The translations under genes were made by a program, and so were the position numbers. From the NCBI RefSeq assembly GCF_002284565.1, contig NZ_NPKI01000002.1, positions 62,001 through 126,000 of the forward strand: a stretch of DNA of 64,000 nt, written 5' to 3'. The notes beneath the pieces were generated by a model that searched no databases, was not told where the DNA came from, and was given only the letters and a program-made list of their open reading frames with translations. This DNA is from Mesorhizobium mediterraneum. Its GTDB lineage: Bacteria > Pseudomonadota > Alphaproteobacteria > Rhizobiales > Rhizobiaceae. Below, piece by piece: positions 17,893-24,898 of this stretch. Within the stretch, counting starts at the first letter, position 1, and the number at the start of each line of letters is the position of its first letter.

Positions 17893-17942
17893 GCAGGAAC
17901 GCAACGGGTGAGCGGAAGCGAAAGCTCCGTCTCAAAACCACC

Positions 17943-18749
17943 TCACCTCCCCATTCCCTCCACTTCCTCCGCCGACAAAAACAACAACACCACATCCGAC
18001 ATGCCGAGCAGCGGCGTGAACGTGACGATGGTGATGCCGCCCGTCGCGTTGGTGCGGGTCAGCCCTTCGGAATAGATGTCGAGCGGCGGTTCCTCGTCGA
18101 ACCAGACGCCGTGCAGTGTTTCGCCCTGCCACTTCTCGCGGCCCTTCTCAAAACTCTTGAACGACAGTACCGATTCATCGGCCTGCACATCGCCGCCACC
18201 GCCGTGGCGGACCACGACGCTGTCGAGCCCATGCGGCGCGCCGCGCCCCATGATGGTGCTGAGAATGGCGTCGGCCGGGATCATGCCGGTGCCCCACGCG
18301 GCCGGCTGCTGCGGCGGGCCGATCAGGATGCGTTGCGGGTTGTCGCGCGTGCCCTCGGCGGTGACGCCGGCCGCCCACAGCCGCACCGGCGTGTCGAAAA
18401 CCTTGCCTTGCCACCACTCGGGATAACGGCCGGTGAGGTGCATCGCCCATTCGGCACCGCCGGCCCTTGTCTTGCCGATCTGGTTGCCGGCCATGAACAG
18501 CCGCTCGCGGCTGGTCGCGCCCGCTGCATGGAACTCGGCCTGTTTTGGATAGGGCCGGTACGCGGCAAGCTGATTAGCGCGGCGTCTGCGGTCCAATTCC
18601 CTCAGCAGGCTCAGATACTCGGTCTTTGCCGTCGAGGCCCGGCTTTGCGAGACCAGGCTTGGCGAGGCCAGGCTTTGCAAGGCCCGGTTTTGCGAGAAAT
18701 GGCCGGAGGACGGCTTCGAGGCCGCGGATGCGCTGCCTGATTTCGTCAT
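17943..18749 (-). pseudogene. Large terminase, 5' part (ATPase domain), split gene
   Basis: 268 residues with the terminase ATPase core: Walker A GNQIGKT at about residues 88-94, a Walker B strand ending GVWFDEEPP, and the coupling segment GGITIVTFTPLLGMSDVV. After VVLLFLS the frame runs into a stop within 15 residues, before the nuclease domain. The N-terminal 40 residues are low complexity and are encoded partly by a 15-base tandem repeat shared with the overlapping upstream gene. Together with 16892-17647 it would make a normal-length terminase of roughly 500 residues. Confidence 0.75.
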
Positions 18750-18999
18750 CGCTCAATGCTTCCAGACTGTTGATGTTGAGATGCAGATCCTTGGGCAGCA
18801 CCGACAGCACGATCTTTAGATACTGGTCGGGCTTTTCGGTGCGAACCTCGGCGATGACGCCGGCGCCATGCGCCCGGAAATCGGCACGGATCGCTTCCAG
18901 AAAACCATCGGCCAGCGTCTTTTTCGTCCGCTTTGGCCGGCTGGAGGACCTGGGTTCCGTCACGCCAGGCGGTTCGTCGTCGAGAGAATCCTCGGCCAT
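18574..18999 (-). CDS. Putative small terminase subunit / terminase-adjacent protein
   Basis: A 141-residue protein upstream of and overlapping the large terminase by about 175 bases. The core (FLEAIRADFRAHGAGVIAEV, KPDQYLKIVLSVLPKDLHLN, SDDEIRQRIRGLEAV) is the type of helical protein encoded just before large terminases in related phages, with a basic N terminus (SSRPKRTKKT). The C terminus carries four five-residue repeats of the form LAKPG from the 15-base repeat. Small-terminase function is inferred from position. Confidence 0.55.
   Translation of the reverse strand: MAEDSLDDEPPGVTEPRSSSRPKRTKKTLADGFLEAIRADFRAHGAGVIAEVRTEKPDQYLKIVLSVLPKDLHLNINSLEALSDDEIRQRIRGLEAVLRPFLAKPGLAKPGLAKPGLAKPGLDGKDRVSEPAEGIGPQTPR
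18636..18695. repeat. 15-bp tandem repeat, 4 units, in overlapping genes
   Basis: Four 15-base units run without gaps: GGCCCGGCTTTGCGA, GACCAGGCTTGGCGA, GGCCAGGCTTTGCAA and GGCCCGGTTTTGCGA. Because the unit is a multiple of three, it keeps both overlapping frames open, giving LAKPG repeats in the small-terminase-like protein and a Ser/Leu/Gln-rich stretch in the large terminase N terminus. Confidence 0.85.
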
Positions 19000-19002
19000 G
19001 CC

Positions 19003-19401
19003 CTACCCCGCAGCCCCGGCGAGCGCCACGATCTCGGGCTTCGCCGTTTTCTTGACTGCCGGCGTGGGTCGCTTGCGGGATTTCGCCCGCTTGCCGGCGC
19101 GCTTTGCCTTTGGTTTCCGCGGCCGGCTTGCCGCTTCGGGCTTCGCCTTGCCGGAGCCTGTCTGGGCTTTGAGCGCCGCCCTGACGACACTCACGGCATT
19201 GTCGCTGACGCCCGCCAAGGGAAAGCCAAAGCCGCCGGCCGCGTCGACGGCACCGCCCCGGACCATGCCGATCTGCACACCGGCCGGAACGTGCTCGACC
19301 CGGCCGTGGCGCACAGGTGCGGCGCCCTCGAACTGGCCAATGGCGCTGACGACCTCGCGGCCGTCATCGTCGGTGATGATGGTGGCGTAACGGCTGGACA
19401 T
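19003..19401 (-). CDS. Hypothetical protein with basic Ala/Lys-rich tail
   Basis: A 132-residue protein from the ATG at 19399-19401 (MSSRYATIITDDDGREVVSA); a longer frame exists but its extra N terminus looks non-coding. The first 80 residues form a compact, mixed region (GVQIGMVRGGAVDAAGG). The last 50 are Lys/Arg/Pro/Ala repeats like histone H1 tails (KPKAKRAGKRAKSRKR), suggesting nucleic-acid binding. It precedes the small-terminase-like gene on the same strand and may be the first gene of the phage late module. No family recognised. Confidence 0.5.
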   Translation of the reverse strand: MSSRYATIITDDDGREVVSAIGQFEGAAPVRHGRVEHVPAGVQIGMVRGGAVDAAGGFGFPLAGVSDNAVSVVRAALKAQTGSGKAKPEAASRPRKPKAKRAGKRAKSRKRPTPAVKKTAKPEIVALAGAAG

Positions 19402-19485
19402 GGGGGTTCTCTGGCGAGCGACAGGCGTGTTGCGGAAGGGATATATTGATGGGATGGTGAGACGACAGAACGGAGATTTAAGGGG

Positions 19486-19611
19486 GTGACCCTTTCGGAA
19501 ATTCGGCATCAGGTGGAAATGGAGATCGACACCTACGTGATCGAGTATCCAGCGGGCATGGTGGGAACGCCGCTGCCGGACACGTTCTTTGTCGAGGCCT
19601 TCAGTCGATGA
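19486..19611 (+). CDS. Small hypothetical protein, coupled to the next gene
   Basis: A 41-residue frame from a GTG at 19486 (VTLSEIRHQVEMEIDTYVIE...), with a G-rich stretch just upstream. Its TGA overlaps the ATG of the following gene (ATGA), which suggests translational coupling. It diverges from the phage module, so it may mark the right edge of the prophage or an early-gene block. No family recognised. Confidence 0.4.
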   Translation: MTLSEIRHQVEMEIDTYVIEYPAGMVGTPLPDTFFVEAFSR

Positions 19612-19832
19612 GGCAGGCTTTGGTCGAGCCGTACTGGATTGACGCCATTCCGTTCAACGATGCAGCGGAAACTGTCCGGCCATATGCCGTCATCTCTGAC
19701 GACCGAGATGGTTATTTCCCGGCCTTTGACCCTGAGACACAGGCATTCGTCCTCATATTCAAAGACGGTAACGCAAGACACCGTGCCTCTCATATCGTGG
19801 GCGACACTGTCGGCTGTTTCCTCGCACAATAG
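19608..19832 (+). CDS. Small hypothetical protein
   Basis: 74 residues (MRQALVEPYWIDAIPFNDAA...), with alternating acidic and aromatic residues and a predicted beta-rich middle (FDPETQAFVLIFKDGNARH). It starts inside the stop codon of the 41-residue gene. An antisense frame covers the same bases, but this one has the better protein-like composition and coupling. No function can be assigned. Confidence 0.45.
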   Translation: MRQALVEPYWIDAIPFNDAAETVRPYAVISDDRDGYFPAFDPETQAFVLIFKDGNARHRASHIVGDTVGCFLAQ

Positions 19833-19849
19833 TCAATCGCCCGAACTCT

Positions 19850-20266
19850 ATGGAAAGCGAGCCCGCTTTGCCTCGATACCATCCGATAAACGTGCATCCC
19901 GAGATAGATTGCAATCAAAGCGACCTGCTCGAATTGCGCTGGACGAACGACGAGGTCGTCGCTGATTTTGTCATTCCCGATGACGCGCAGCATGCGCTCC
20001 GCGTGCAGTTCCACAACGAAGTGATTATCCGTATCCTCGATGAAATGCCGCTCAGCACCGAACACGAGATAACGACCAAGGAGGGCTTGGTCGCAAACCA
20101 TTTCGCTTACCGGGTGGAAGGCGCGATGTTCGAGAAGTCCCAGTCCGAGACGTGGCGGTCGACCCACCAACCCGCGACGCACTACCGCTTCGTAACCGGC
20201 TGGGCATGCCTCGACGTTCTGTCGGCCAAGGAGCCGGACTTTCAGATCGTCAAGCGAGGCAGTTAA
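19850..20266 (+). CDS. Hypothetical protein
   Basis: A 138-residue protein (MESEPALPRYHPINVHPEID...) of mixed alpha/beta character with conserved-looking aromatic segments near the end (SETWRSTHQPATHYRFVTGW, CLDVLSAKEPDFQIVKRGS). It may be co-transcribed with the two small genes upstream (17-base gap). A strong hairpin follows its stop codon. I do not recognise it. Confidence 0.5.
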   Translation: MESEPALPRYHPINVHPEIDCNQSDLLELRWTNDEVVADFVIPDDAQHALRVQFHNEVIIRILDEMPLSTEHEITTKEGLVANHFAYRVEGAMFEKSQSETWRSTHQPATHYRFVTGWACLDVLSAKEPDFQIVKRGS

Positions 20267-20292
20267 AACAAAAAACCCGCCTCGGCGGCGGG
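20266..20292 (-). terminator. Rho-independent-type terminator (U-run on the minus strand)
   Basis: CCCGCC (20276-20281) pairs with GGCGGG (20287-20292) around TCGGC. On the minus strand the hairpin is followed by TTTTTTGTTTT, an ideal U-tract. It also sits just after the stop of the plus-strand 138-residue gene, so it may act in both directions. The next 200 bases to 20498 show no gene. Confidence 0.65.
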
Positions 20293-20498
20293 TCGTTGGC
20301 GCAAATCAGCACCATGCCTAAATCAATAGCATAACTGCCGGCACGAAGTCAATGGTGGAGCGATCGATTCAAGGAGAAAATTCCTGCATCGAGCGACACG
20401 CGCGCACGAATGTCTCGAAGCGCTCGATCCCCGTACCGCCATGCCGGGATCGGAACCGGCGTTCGCGCGTTTGGAGCTTAGCCAATGGGAGCGAAGCC

Positions 20499-20804
20499 AT
20501 GAATGTCGCCAACCTGCAACTCGAAGGCCTGCTGATGGCCGTCGCATCGATCAATCAGGTTCTTGTCCGCAAGGGCGTGCTCACGGTCGAGGAGATAGAC
20601 ATCGCCTTGCGCAGGGCCGAAGCCAGCGAGACCAGCGAGGAACGGTCCGAAGGCATGTCGGCGTCGAGCCGCGATGCCGTCAACTTCCCGATCCGGCTGC
20701 TGGAACTGGCCAACCAGTGTCAGCCGGAGACGGACATGCCGTCGTTCTCGAAACTGGCGCGCATGGTCGGCCAGATGAAGGAACCCTACAACGACCAGAT
20801 GTGA
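20499..20804 (+). CDS. Conserved rhizobial-type small protein, unknown
   Basis: 101 residues from the ATG at 20499 (MNVANLQLEGLLMAVASINQ), helical, with a conserved-looking C terminus MPSFSKLARMVGQMKEPYND. I recall similar short proteins from rhizobia but no function. The ATG was preferred over an upstream frame because the upstream part reads as non-coding. A decayed copy of the last third lies at 24575-24704 beside a tRNA gene. Confidence 0.65.
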   Translation: MNVANLQLEGLLMAVASINQVLVRKGVLTVEEIDIALRRAEASETSEERSEGMSASSRDAVNFPIRLLELANQCQPETDMPSFSKLARMVGQMKEPYNDQM

Positions 20805-20849
20805 CGCCCTCCCCACATCAAAGATGGCAGGTCGAACGAAGGTTCGCGA

Positions 20850-21284
20850 TCAGCTCGCAGACCCAAGCTTCAGCGCCAGCACGCGGCCCGGCCCATGGAC
20901 GGCAGCAAACAGCAGCCCGGCCAGGAAGGTGAAATGGTCGACGAAGAAGCCGAACTCGGCTTGGTTGCCGGCCCAGTGCGACGGCCCGTGGAAGGCAAAG
21001 CCGAGGAACAGCACATAGGCGGCGGCGACAAGAGCGGCCTGTGAAAAGAAGGCACCGGTCAGGAAGCACAGCACGAGGACGACTTCGAGCAGGGCCGCGC
21101 ACCAGGCCAGAAACAGCGGGAACGGAAATCCGGCAGCGGCGATGTAGCCCGCTGTGCCGCCCATGTCGGCGAATTTGAAAGTCACCGCCATGAGGAAGAC
21201 GGCCGCGAAGATCAGCCGGCCGATGAGAATTGCCGCGGTTTGCCACGCTGATTGACCGGGTGAATGAGCGGTTTCCAACGACAT
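20850..21284 (-). CDS. DoxX family membrane protein
   Basis: 144 residues with four hydrophobic helices and the DoxX pattern: LIGRLIFAAVFLMAVTFKF, then YIAAAGFPFPLFLAWCAALL, LCFLTGAFFSQAALVAAAYV, and a final FHGPSHW...HFTFLAGLLF segment. DoxX proteins are inner-membrane proteins linked to redox or thiol stress in some bacteria. I set the start at 21284 because GGAGG lies 6 bases upstream. It lies downstream of the tryptophan-dioxygenase-like gene on the same strand with a gap of about 130 bases. Confidence 0.75.
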   Translation of the reverse strand: MSLETAHSPGQSAWQTAAILIGRLIFAAVFLMAVTFKFADMGGTAGYIAAAGFPFPLFLAWCAALLEVVLVLCFLTGAFFSQAALVAAAYVLFLGFAFHGPSHWAGNQAEFGFFVDHFTFLAGLLFAAVHGPGRVLALKLGSAS

Positions 21285-21415
21285 GATGTCCTCCAGGGTT
21301 GCGACGGTTCCGCCCCAAGGACGATACACCAGCCGCAAACCCGACATCGTCCCCTGAGAACCCTTGGCTGGGACAGCGCAAGTGGCCAGGCCGCCGCGAG
21401 ACTGGGTTCCTGGAT

Positions 21416-22162
21416 CTACTCGGCCGCGTGGTGGCTGATCGAGTCCCGCACAGTCCCATACTGGCTGCCCCAGCGGTCGGTCATGTCGCAGCGTATGTCC
21501 CACAGCTCCGGGAAGAAGCGGTGGCGGGCGCCGGCCTCAAGCAGTTCGACCGGCCGGCCCTTCAGCGATTTCGCGCCCAGCCCGATCGAGCGGTGGATGA
21601 GGTAGAGATGGTTGGCGCGGAATTTCTGGAACAGCTCATCGAATTCGATCAGCGCCTCGGCGACGACATAGCTGTCGCCGTGATCGTATCTCGCGTCATA
21701 GACATCCTCGACCGAGAGCCCGCGGCCATCGAGATAGGACGCCTTGAAGGCCCGCCACAGGTCCGGCGGCATGCGCAGCAGGAGCTTGAAGCCCGGTGAT
21801 TCCTGGCCGCTGCCATTGCCGAGCTGCAGCCGAATCTCTTGGTATTCCTTGGGCGACATGGTTTCGAGCAGGTCGAGCTGCGCCGTCATCATGCGCATCA
21901 GCCGATGCACGCGCCCCATCAGCGTGACGATGCGGTGGGTGTTCTGCTGCTCGAGGAAGTCGACGACATCGACCAGCGTGTAGGTGATGAGCTTCATCCA
22001 CAGCTCCTCGACCTGGTGCACGATCTGGAACTGCAGCTCGTCGGCATTGACCATCTCGGCCAGCGGCTTCTGGCAGGCGAGAAGCTTGTCGCACCTGAGG
22101 TAGACGCCGTAATCGCGCATTTCGGGCGCTTCGATGCGGGCATAATAGTCCGGCTTGTGCAT
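21416..22162 (-). CDS. Tryptophan 2,3-dioxygenase-like haem protein
   Basis: 248 residues of the tryptophan/indoleamine dioxygenase superfamily: DYGVYLRCDKLLACQKPL at the N terminus, the distal-haem segment ELQFQIVHQVEELWMKL, and the proximal-His helix FRANHLYLIHRSIG. The family opens the indole ring of tryptophan to N-formylkynurenine. In classical enzymes the helix is followed by a GTGGSxG loop that holds the substrate; here the loop reads GLGAKSLKG, so the substrate may differ. It is divergently transcribed from an Lrp/AsnC regulator, consistent with amino-acid-responsive control. No other kynurenine-pathway gene is adjacent. Confidence 0.75.
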   Translation of the reverse strand: MHKPDYYARIEAPEMRDYGVYLRCDKLLACQKPLAEMVNADELQFQIVHQVEELWMKLITYTLVDVVDFLEQQNTHRIVTLMGRVHRLMRMMTAQLDLLETMSPKEYQEIRLQLGNGSGQESPGFKLLLRMPPDLWRAFKASYLDGRGLSVEDVYDARYDHGDSYVVAEALIEFDELFQKFRANHLYLIHRSIGLGAKSLKGRPVELLEAGARHRFFPELWDIRCDMTDRWGSQYGTVRDSISHHAAE

Positions 22163-22240
22163 GGCAGCTGCTCCTTTGCCCGGCCCATAGGCTCAGGGCA
22201 TCTGTTCGGTCCGAGCTTGAAGGATAAGCGCTTTTGGCTT

Positions 22241-22251
22241 GAACATTGTTC
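22241..22251. promoter_or_regulatory. Palindrome in dioxygenase/Lrp divergent promoter region
   Basis: GAACATTGTTC is a perfect 5+1+5 palindrome in the 159-base region between the divergent dioxygenase-like and Lrp/AsnC genes. It is a plausible operator for the regulator, though Lrp sites are loosely defined and this could be chance. Confidence 0.3.
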
Positions 22252-22321
22252 CTTTTTGTTATCCAAATGCAGGAAATGAAGGACGAACGTCCGTTAATGA
22301 AGAGATTTTGGAGAACGATAT

Positions 22322-22792
22322 ATGCTGGATGCCCTCGATCGGAAGATCGTCGCGGCGCTGGAACGCGACGCGCGAATCTCCTTCGCGGCGCTTGCCGACG
22401 AGGTCGGCTTGAGCAAGACGCCGTGCTGGAAGCGGGTCAAGGCGCTGGAGGACGCCGGCATCATCCGCGGTTACTCGACGCGGATCGATCCGGCCAAGCT
22501 CGGCTTCGGCATCGAAGCCTTCATCCAGGTGTCGATCGATTTCGAGCTTTCCGAAGCCTTCGAGGCCGCAGTCCAGGCACATCCGCTGATCCGGCGCTGT
22601 CACGCCACGACAGGCGAAGCCGACTATCTCCTGCAGATCGTGACGGTCGACATGATGGCGCTGGACAGGATGCTGCGCGTCGAGCTCAGCCGCCTGCCCG
22701 GCGTGCGCCGGACGATCACCTCGATGGCCATGCGCGAGATCAAGGGTGGCATTTCTTTCGCCAATGCCGTTGGGCATACGCAGAAGCGATAG
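22322..22792 (+). CDS. Lrp/AsnC family transcriptional regulator
   Basis: 156 residues with the full Lrp layout. The N-terminal winged helix-turn-helix (LDRKIVAALERDARISFAAL, then LADEVGLSKTPCWKRVKALE) is followed by the RAM ligand-binding domain (GFGIEAFIQVSIDF; HATTGEADYLLQIVTVDM). Such regulators sense amino acids and control nearby catabolic genes. Divergence from the tryptophan-dioxygenase-like gene suggests it regulates that gene in response to tryptophan or a metabolite. Confidence 0.85.
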   Translation: MLDALDRKIVAALERDARISFAALADEVGLSKTPCWKRVKALEDAGIIRGYSTRIDPAKLGFGIEAFIQVSIDFELSEAFEAAVQAHPLIRRCHATTGEADYLLQIVTVDMMALDRMLRVELSRLPGVRRTITSMAMREIKGGISFANAVGHTQKR

Positions 22793-22832
22793 TGGGCCGA
22801 CAGAGGCTGGGGTTTCACGCGATTTGGATGGT

Positions 22833-23015
22833 TCAGGCTGCGGTTTTGTCGGGCTTGTCCATTCGCCGTGCCGGGCTTGGGGCTGGATCGACGTCCGGCT
22901 CCTTCTGCTGTTCGGCGTCGGCTTTCCGCTTCGGGCAGTCCTCGTAGCCATGGTCGCGCCCGCCGCAATATGCGCAGCATTTTGCCGGGATATCGGGGCG
23001 AAACATCGTCGTCAT
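22833..23015 (-). CDS. CCHC zinc-knuckle mini-protein
   Basis: 60 residues containing CAYCGGRDHGYEDC at about residues 14-27, an exact C-x2-C-x4-H-x4-C zinc knuckle, followed by a charged Lys/Asp/Pro tail. Zinc knuckles of this spacing bind single-stranded nucleic acid in retroviral and eukaryotic proteins and are uncommon in bacteria, though small rhizobial examples may exist. The ATG has no strong ribosome site. The precise motif argues for a real gene, but expression is unproven. Confidence 0.5.
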   Translation of the reverse strand: MTTMFRPDIPAKCCAYCGGRDHGYEDCPKRKADAEQQKEPDVDPAPSPARRMDKPDKTAA

Positions 23016-23102
23016 GCATTGAAATGCACGTGGCGACCGTCTGGTTGCGTCGCACCGTTACTTTTCGCTTACATTAGGGATTTGGGCGCCGAATCCGAGA
23101 CT

Positions 23103-23219
23103 TTAAGGCGTGTAGCCCAGCGCGGCCAGGACCGACAGCCCTGCGACCAGGCCAATTGCAATAACAATGCCGAAATGCCGTTCCAGGAATCTGGGCGGCC
23201 CCTGCCAGTCGTATCGCAT
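23103..23219 (-). CDS. 38-residue single-TM membrane peptide
   Basis: The frame reads MRYDWQGPPRFLERHFG followed by a hydrophobic helix (IVIAIGLVAGLSVLAALG) and ends YTP. GGAG lies 8 bases before the ATG, a convincing ribosome site. It was too short for usual gene-size cut-offs. The short amphipathic N terminus plus one helix fits a small inner-membrane regulator peptide; no family recognised. Confidence 0.5.
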   Translation of the reverse strand: MRYDWQGPPRFLERHFGIVIAIGLVAGLSVLAALGYTP

Positions 23220-23379
23220 ATCTGAAACTCCGCCGGGTAATCTGGGGCAAAGTGTTCAGGCGTCAAGGCCGGCGGTCCTGACAGGCGATAGACTTGACAC
23301 CCGGTAGACTTGATGGGCGGTAGACAGGCAGCTGCCATTGTTCATATCGTTGTTCATATCGGAACGCGGGACGGCACTC

Positions 23380-23895
23380 ATGCCCGAGCATCCTTCATCA
23401 GCGGGAGAAAGCCATTCCCAGCCCGCTGCGGCACCTGACCCTCGTCTGGCCTTTGTTTATGCGGAGGCGGTGCGTGGGCTCCAACACCAGCAGAACGTGG
23501 TGGAGAGCCTCAATACGCGCGCTGGCAATCTGATCTTTGCAACCGCGTTCGTGAGTTCTCTCCTCGGCGGCAGAGCTCTCTTGGATGGGCTCGGGCCGTG
23601 GGACTGGCTGGCGCTGGCGCTGCTTTTTCTGATCGGGCTGCTGGTCGTCATCATGTTGTGGCCCTACTACGCCTATACGTTCCGCTTCGATCCAGAGCAG
23701 TTGCTCCAGGACTTTGTCGATCAAAACCCTTCCGGATCCATGGATGTGATGCACCGCGCGCTTGCGCTCCGCATTAAAACCGACATGGCCAACAATTGGC
23801 GGATCATTCAACGCCTGCGCATGTCGCTACAGCTTGCCCTGTTTCTATTGTTGCTGGAACTTTTGGCATGGCTGTTCGCGATAACCCGCGTCTAG
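23380..23895 (+). CDS. Membrane protein resembling Pycsar/SLATT-type 2TM effectors
   Basis: 171 residues. A helical N terminus (FVYAEAVRGLQHQQNVVESL, NTRAGNLIFATAFVSSLLGG) leads to a first hydrophobic pair (LALALLFLIGLLVVIMLWPY), then a polar stretch. A final helix (LQLALFLLLLELLAWLFAIT) closes the protein. This topology and the central LWP motif resemble the small membrane effectors of Pycsar and other cyclic-nucleotide defence systems. No cyclase or nuclease gene is adjacent, so a defence role is speculative; it could be a housekeeping membrane protein. Confidence 0.5.
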   Translation: MPEHPSSAGESHSQPAAAPDPRLAFVYAEAVRGLQHQQNVVESLNTRAGNLIFATAFVSSLLGGRALLDGLGPWDWLALALLFLIGLLVVIMLWPYYAYTFRFDPEQLLQDFVDQNPSGSMDVMHRALALRIKTDMANNWRIIQRLRMSLQLALFLLLLELLAWLFAITRV

Positions 23896-23961
23896 GCTCA
23901 GGGCCATTAATCCAGCAAGGTTAAGACTGCCTTGAGACTATACACGCGATAACCTCTCGCG

Positions 23962-24348
23962 CTAAAGCTGAGCTTCGATGGCCGCCTTGTCTATGACAGA
24001 CCATACTTGTACGATCTTTTCGTCGCGAAGTTCATAGATCACGTTCTCGGCGAAGGAAACTCTCCTCCCACCTACAGGGAGACCAAGGAACGTTCCTTTC
24101 GGCGTGCAGTCGAAACCTAGTCGGCTCGCTATATAAGGCGGATCGGAAATCAGCATCTGGACATTGAAATAAAGGTCCGGAATTTCATCAAAGTCTCTCT
24201 CCAGCATTTCGCGATAACCTGACAAGCCGAGCCGCCGGCCGTTGTGGATCACCTCATCATCGACGAACTGTCCCAGCTTCGGCCAGTCCTGCTTATTCAG
24301 GCAGGCAATGTAGTCTCGGTAGACGTCGCGGAGGTCGGTTTTAATCAC
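23962..24348 (-). CDS. SnoaL-like / ester cyclase-type NTF2-fold protein
   Basis: 128 residues with the SnoaL pattern: VYRDYIACLNKQDWPKLGQF at the N terminus, then HNGRRLGLSGYREMLERDF, a MLISDPPYIASRLGF strand and a final NVIYELRDEKIVQVWSVID. The fold is a small cone-shaped pocket; family members range from polyketide cyclases to uncharacterised stress proteins. It stands alone, so no substrate can be inferred. Confidence 0.75.
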   Translation of the reverse strand: MIKTDLRDVYRDYIACLNKQDWPKLGQFVDDEVIHNGRRLGLSGYREMLERDFDEIPDLYFNVQMLISDPPYIASRLGFDCTPKGTFLGLPVGGRRVSFAENVIYELRDEKIVQVWSVIDKAAIEAQL

Positions 24349-24474
24349 GGCGATTGCTCCTATCTCTACAAGGCCCTGCTGAAAAGGCAGTGTCTCACAT
24401 GCTCAAGCAGATGACTGCATGAAGCGGCTTCATGCGCGGATGAGAAAGTGCTAGACAGCGTCCACTTCCTCTAT

Positions 24475-24548
24475 TCCCGCTTCGTCTAATGGTAGGACAG
24501 CGCCCTTTGAAGGCGTGAATCGTGGTTCGAGCCCATGAGCGGGAACCA
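24475..24548 (+). tRNA. tRNA-Gln (anticodon UUG), CCA encoded
   Basis: A complete cloverleaf can be folded by eye. The acceptor stem is TCCCGCT/AGCGGGA with a genomically encoded CCA (24546-24548). The D arm is GTCT/GGAC around AATGGTA. The anticodon stem is GCGCC/GGCGT with loop CTTTGAA (anticodon TTG), and the T arm is CGTGG/CCATG around TTCGAGC. The D arm TTCGTCTAATGGTAGGAC resembles bacterial tRNA-Glu more than the usual alphaproteobacterial tRNA-Gln. It may be an additional isoacceptor. Confidence 0.8.
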
Positions 24549-24574
24549 GCATCGGACCGCCCGTGCCGGGCAGC

Positions 24575-24704
24575 CGATCAGTCTTGATCCGATCAGATCG
24601 CTGCAACGCGCCAACAATGCCAGGACGAGGCCGGCGTGCCGTCCTTTTCCCAACGGACAAGGATGGTCGGTCGGACCAAGGAGCCCTATAAAGACCACAT
24701 GTGA
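24575..24704 (+). pseudogene. 3'-end remnant of the 101-residue gene at 20499
   Basis: The last frame reads QQCQDEAGVPSFSQRTRMVG then RTKEPYKDHM and a stop, matching NQCQPETDMPSFSKLARMVG then QMKEPYNDQM of the gene at 20499-20804. Upstream, in a shifted frame, DPIRSLQRANN matches FPIRLLELANQ, so a frameshift lies near 24600. Only the C-terminal third survives, starting about 30 bases after the tRNA. Confidence 0.7.
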
Positions 24705-24715
24705 CGGAGGACGAC

Positions 24716-24898
24716 ATGGCCGACGACAAATCCAAGACCAAGCAGGATCGCAAGCTGGCTTCCAGCGAGCAGCCTTACGAAGTCGCCGCCTTTGCCAAGA
24801 AATACGGCATACCGCCGAGCGAGGCCGCGACGATCATCAAACGGTACGGGCCTTCGAGGAAGAAGCTCGATGCGCATATGGCGAGCCGCAATGCCTGA
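24716..24898 (+). CDS. DUF3606 family small protein
   Basis: 60 residues (MADDKSKTKQDRKLASSEQP then YEVAAFAKKYGIPPSEAATI) ending in a Lys/Arg tail. This is the DUF3606 pattern: a short basic start, YEV-[AW]-AKK-G, and an amphipathic helix with a K-x-GPS turn. GGAGG lies 5 bases before the ATG. Function of the family is unknown; it is common in rhizobia. A paralogue lies at 25450. Confidence 0.75.
   Translation: MADDKSKTKQDRKLASSEQPYEVAAFAKKYGIPPSEAATIIKRYGPSRKKLDAHMASRNA

Noticed and set aside
1..19000. A diversity-generating retroelement, as in BPP-1
   Set aside because: The virion module resembles BPP-1, but no reverse transcriptase or template/variable repeat pair is visible in this window; it could still lie to the left.
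1..19000. A gene transfer agent rather than a prophage
   Set aside because: The gene order and families are those of a podovirus, unlike the siphovirus-like GTA of alphaproteobacteria, and the terminase is broken.
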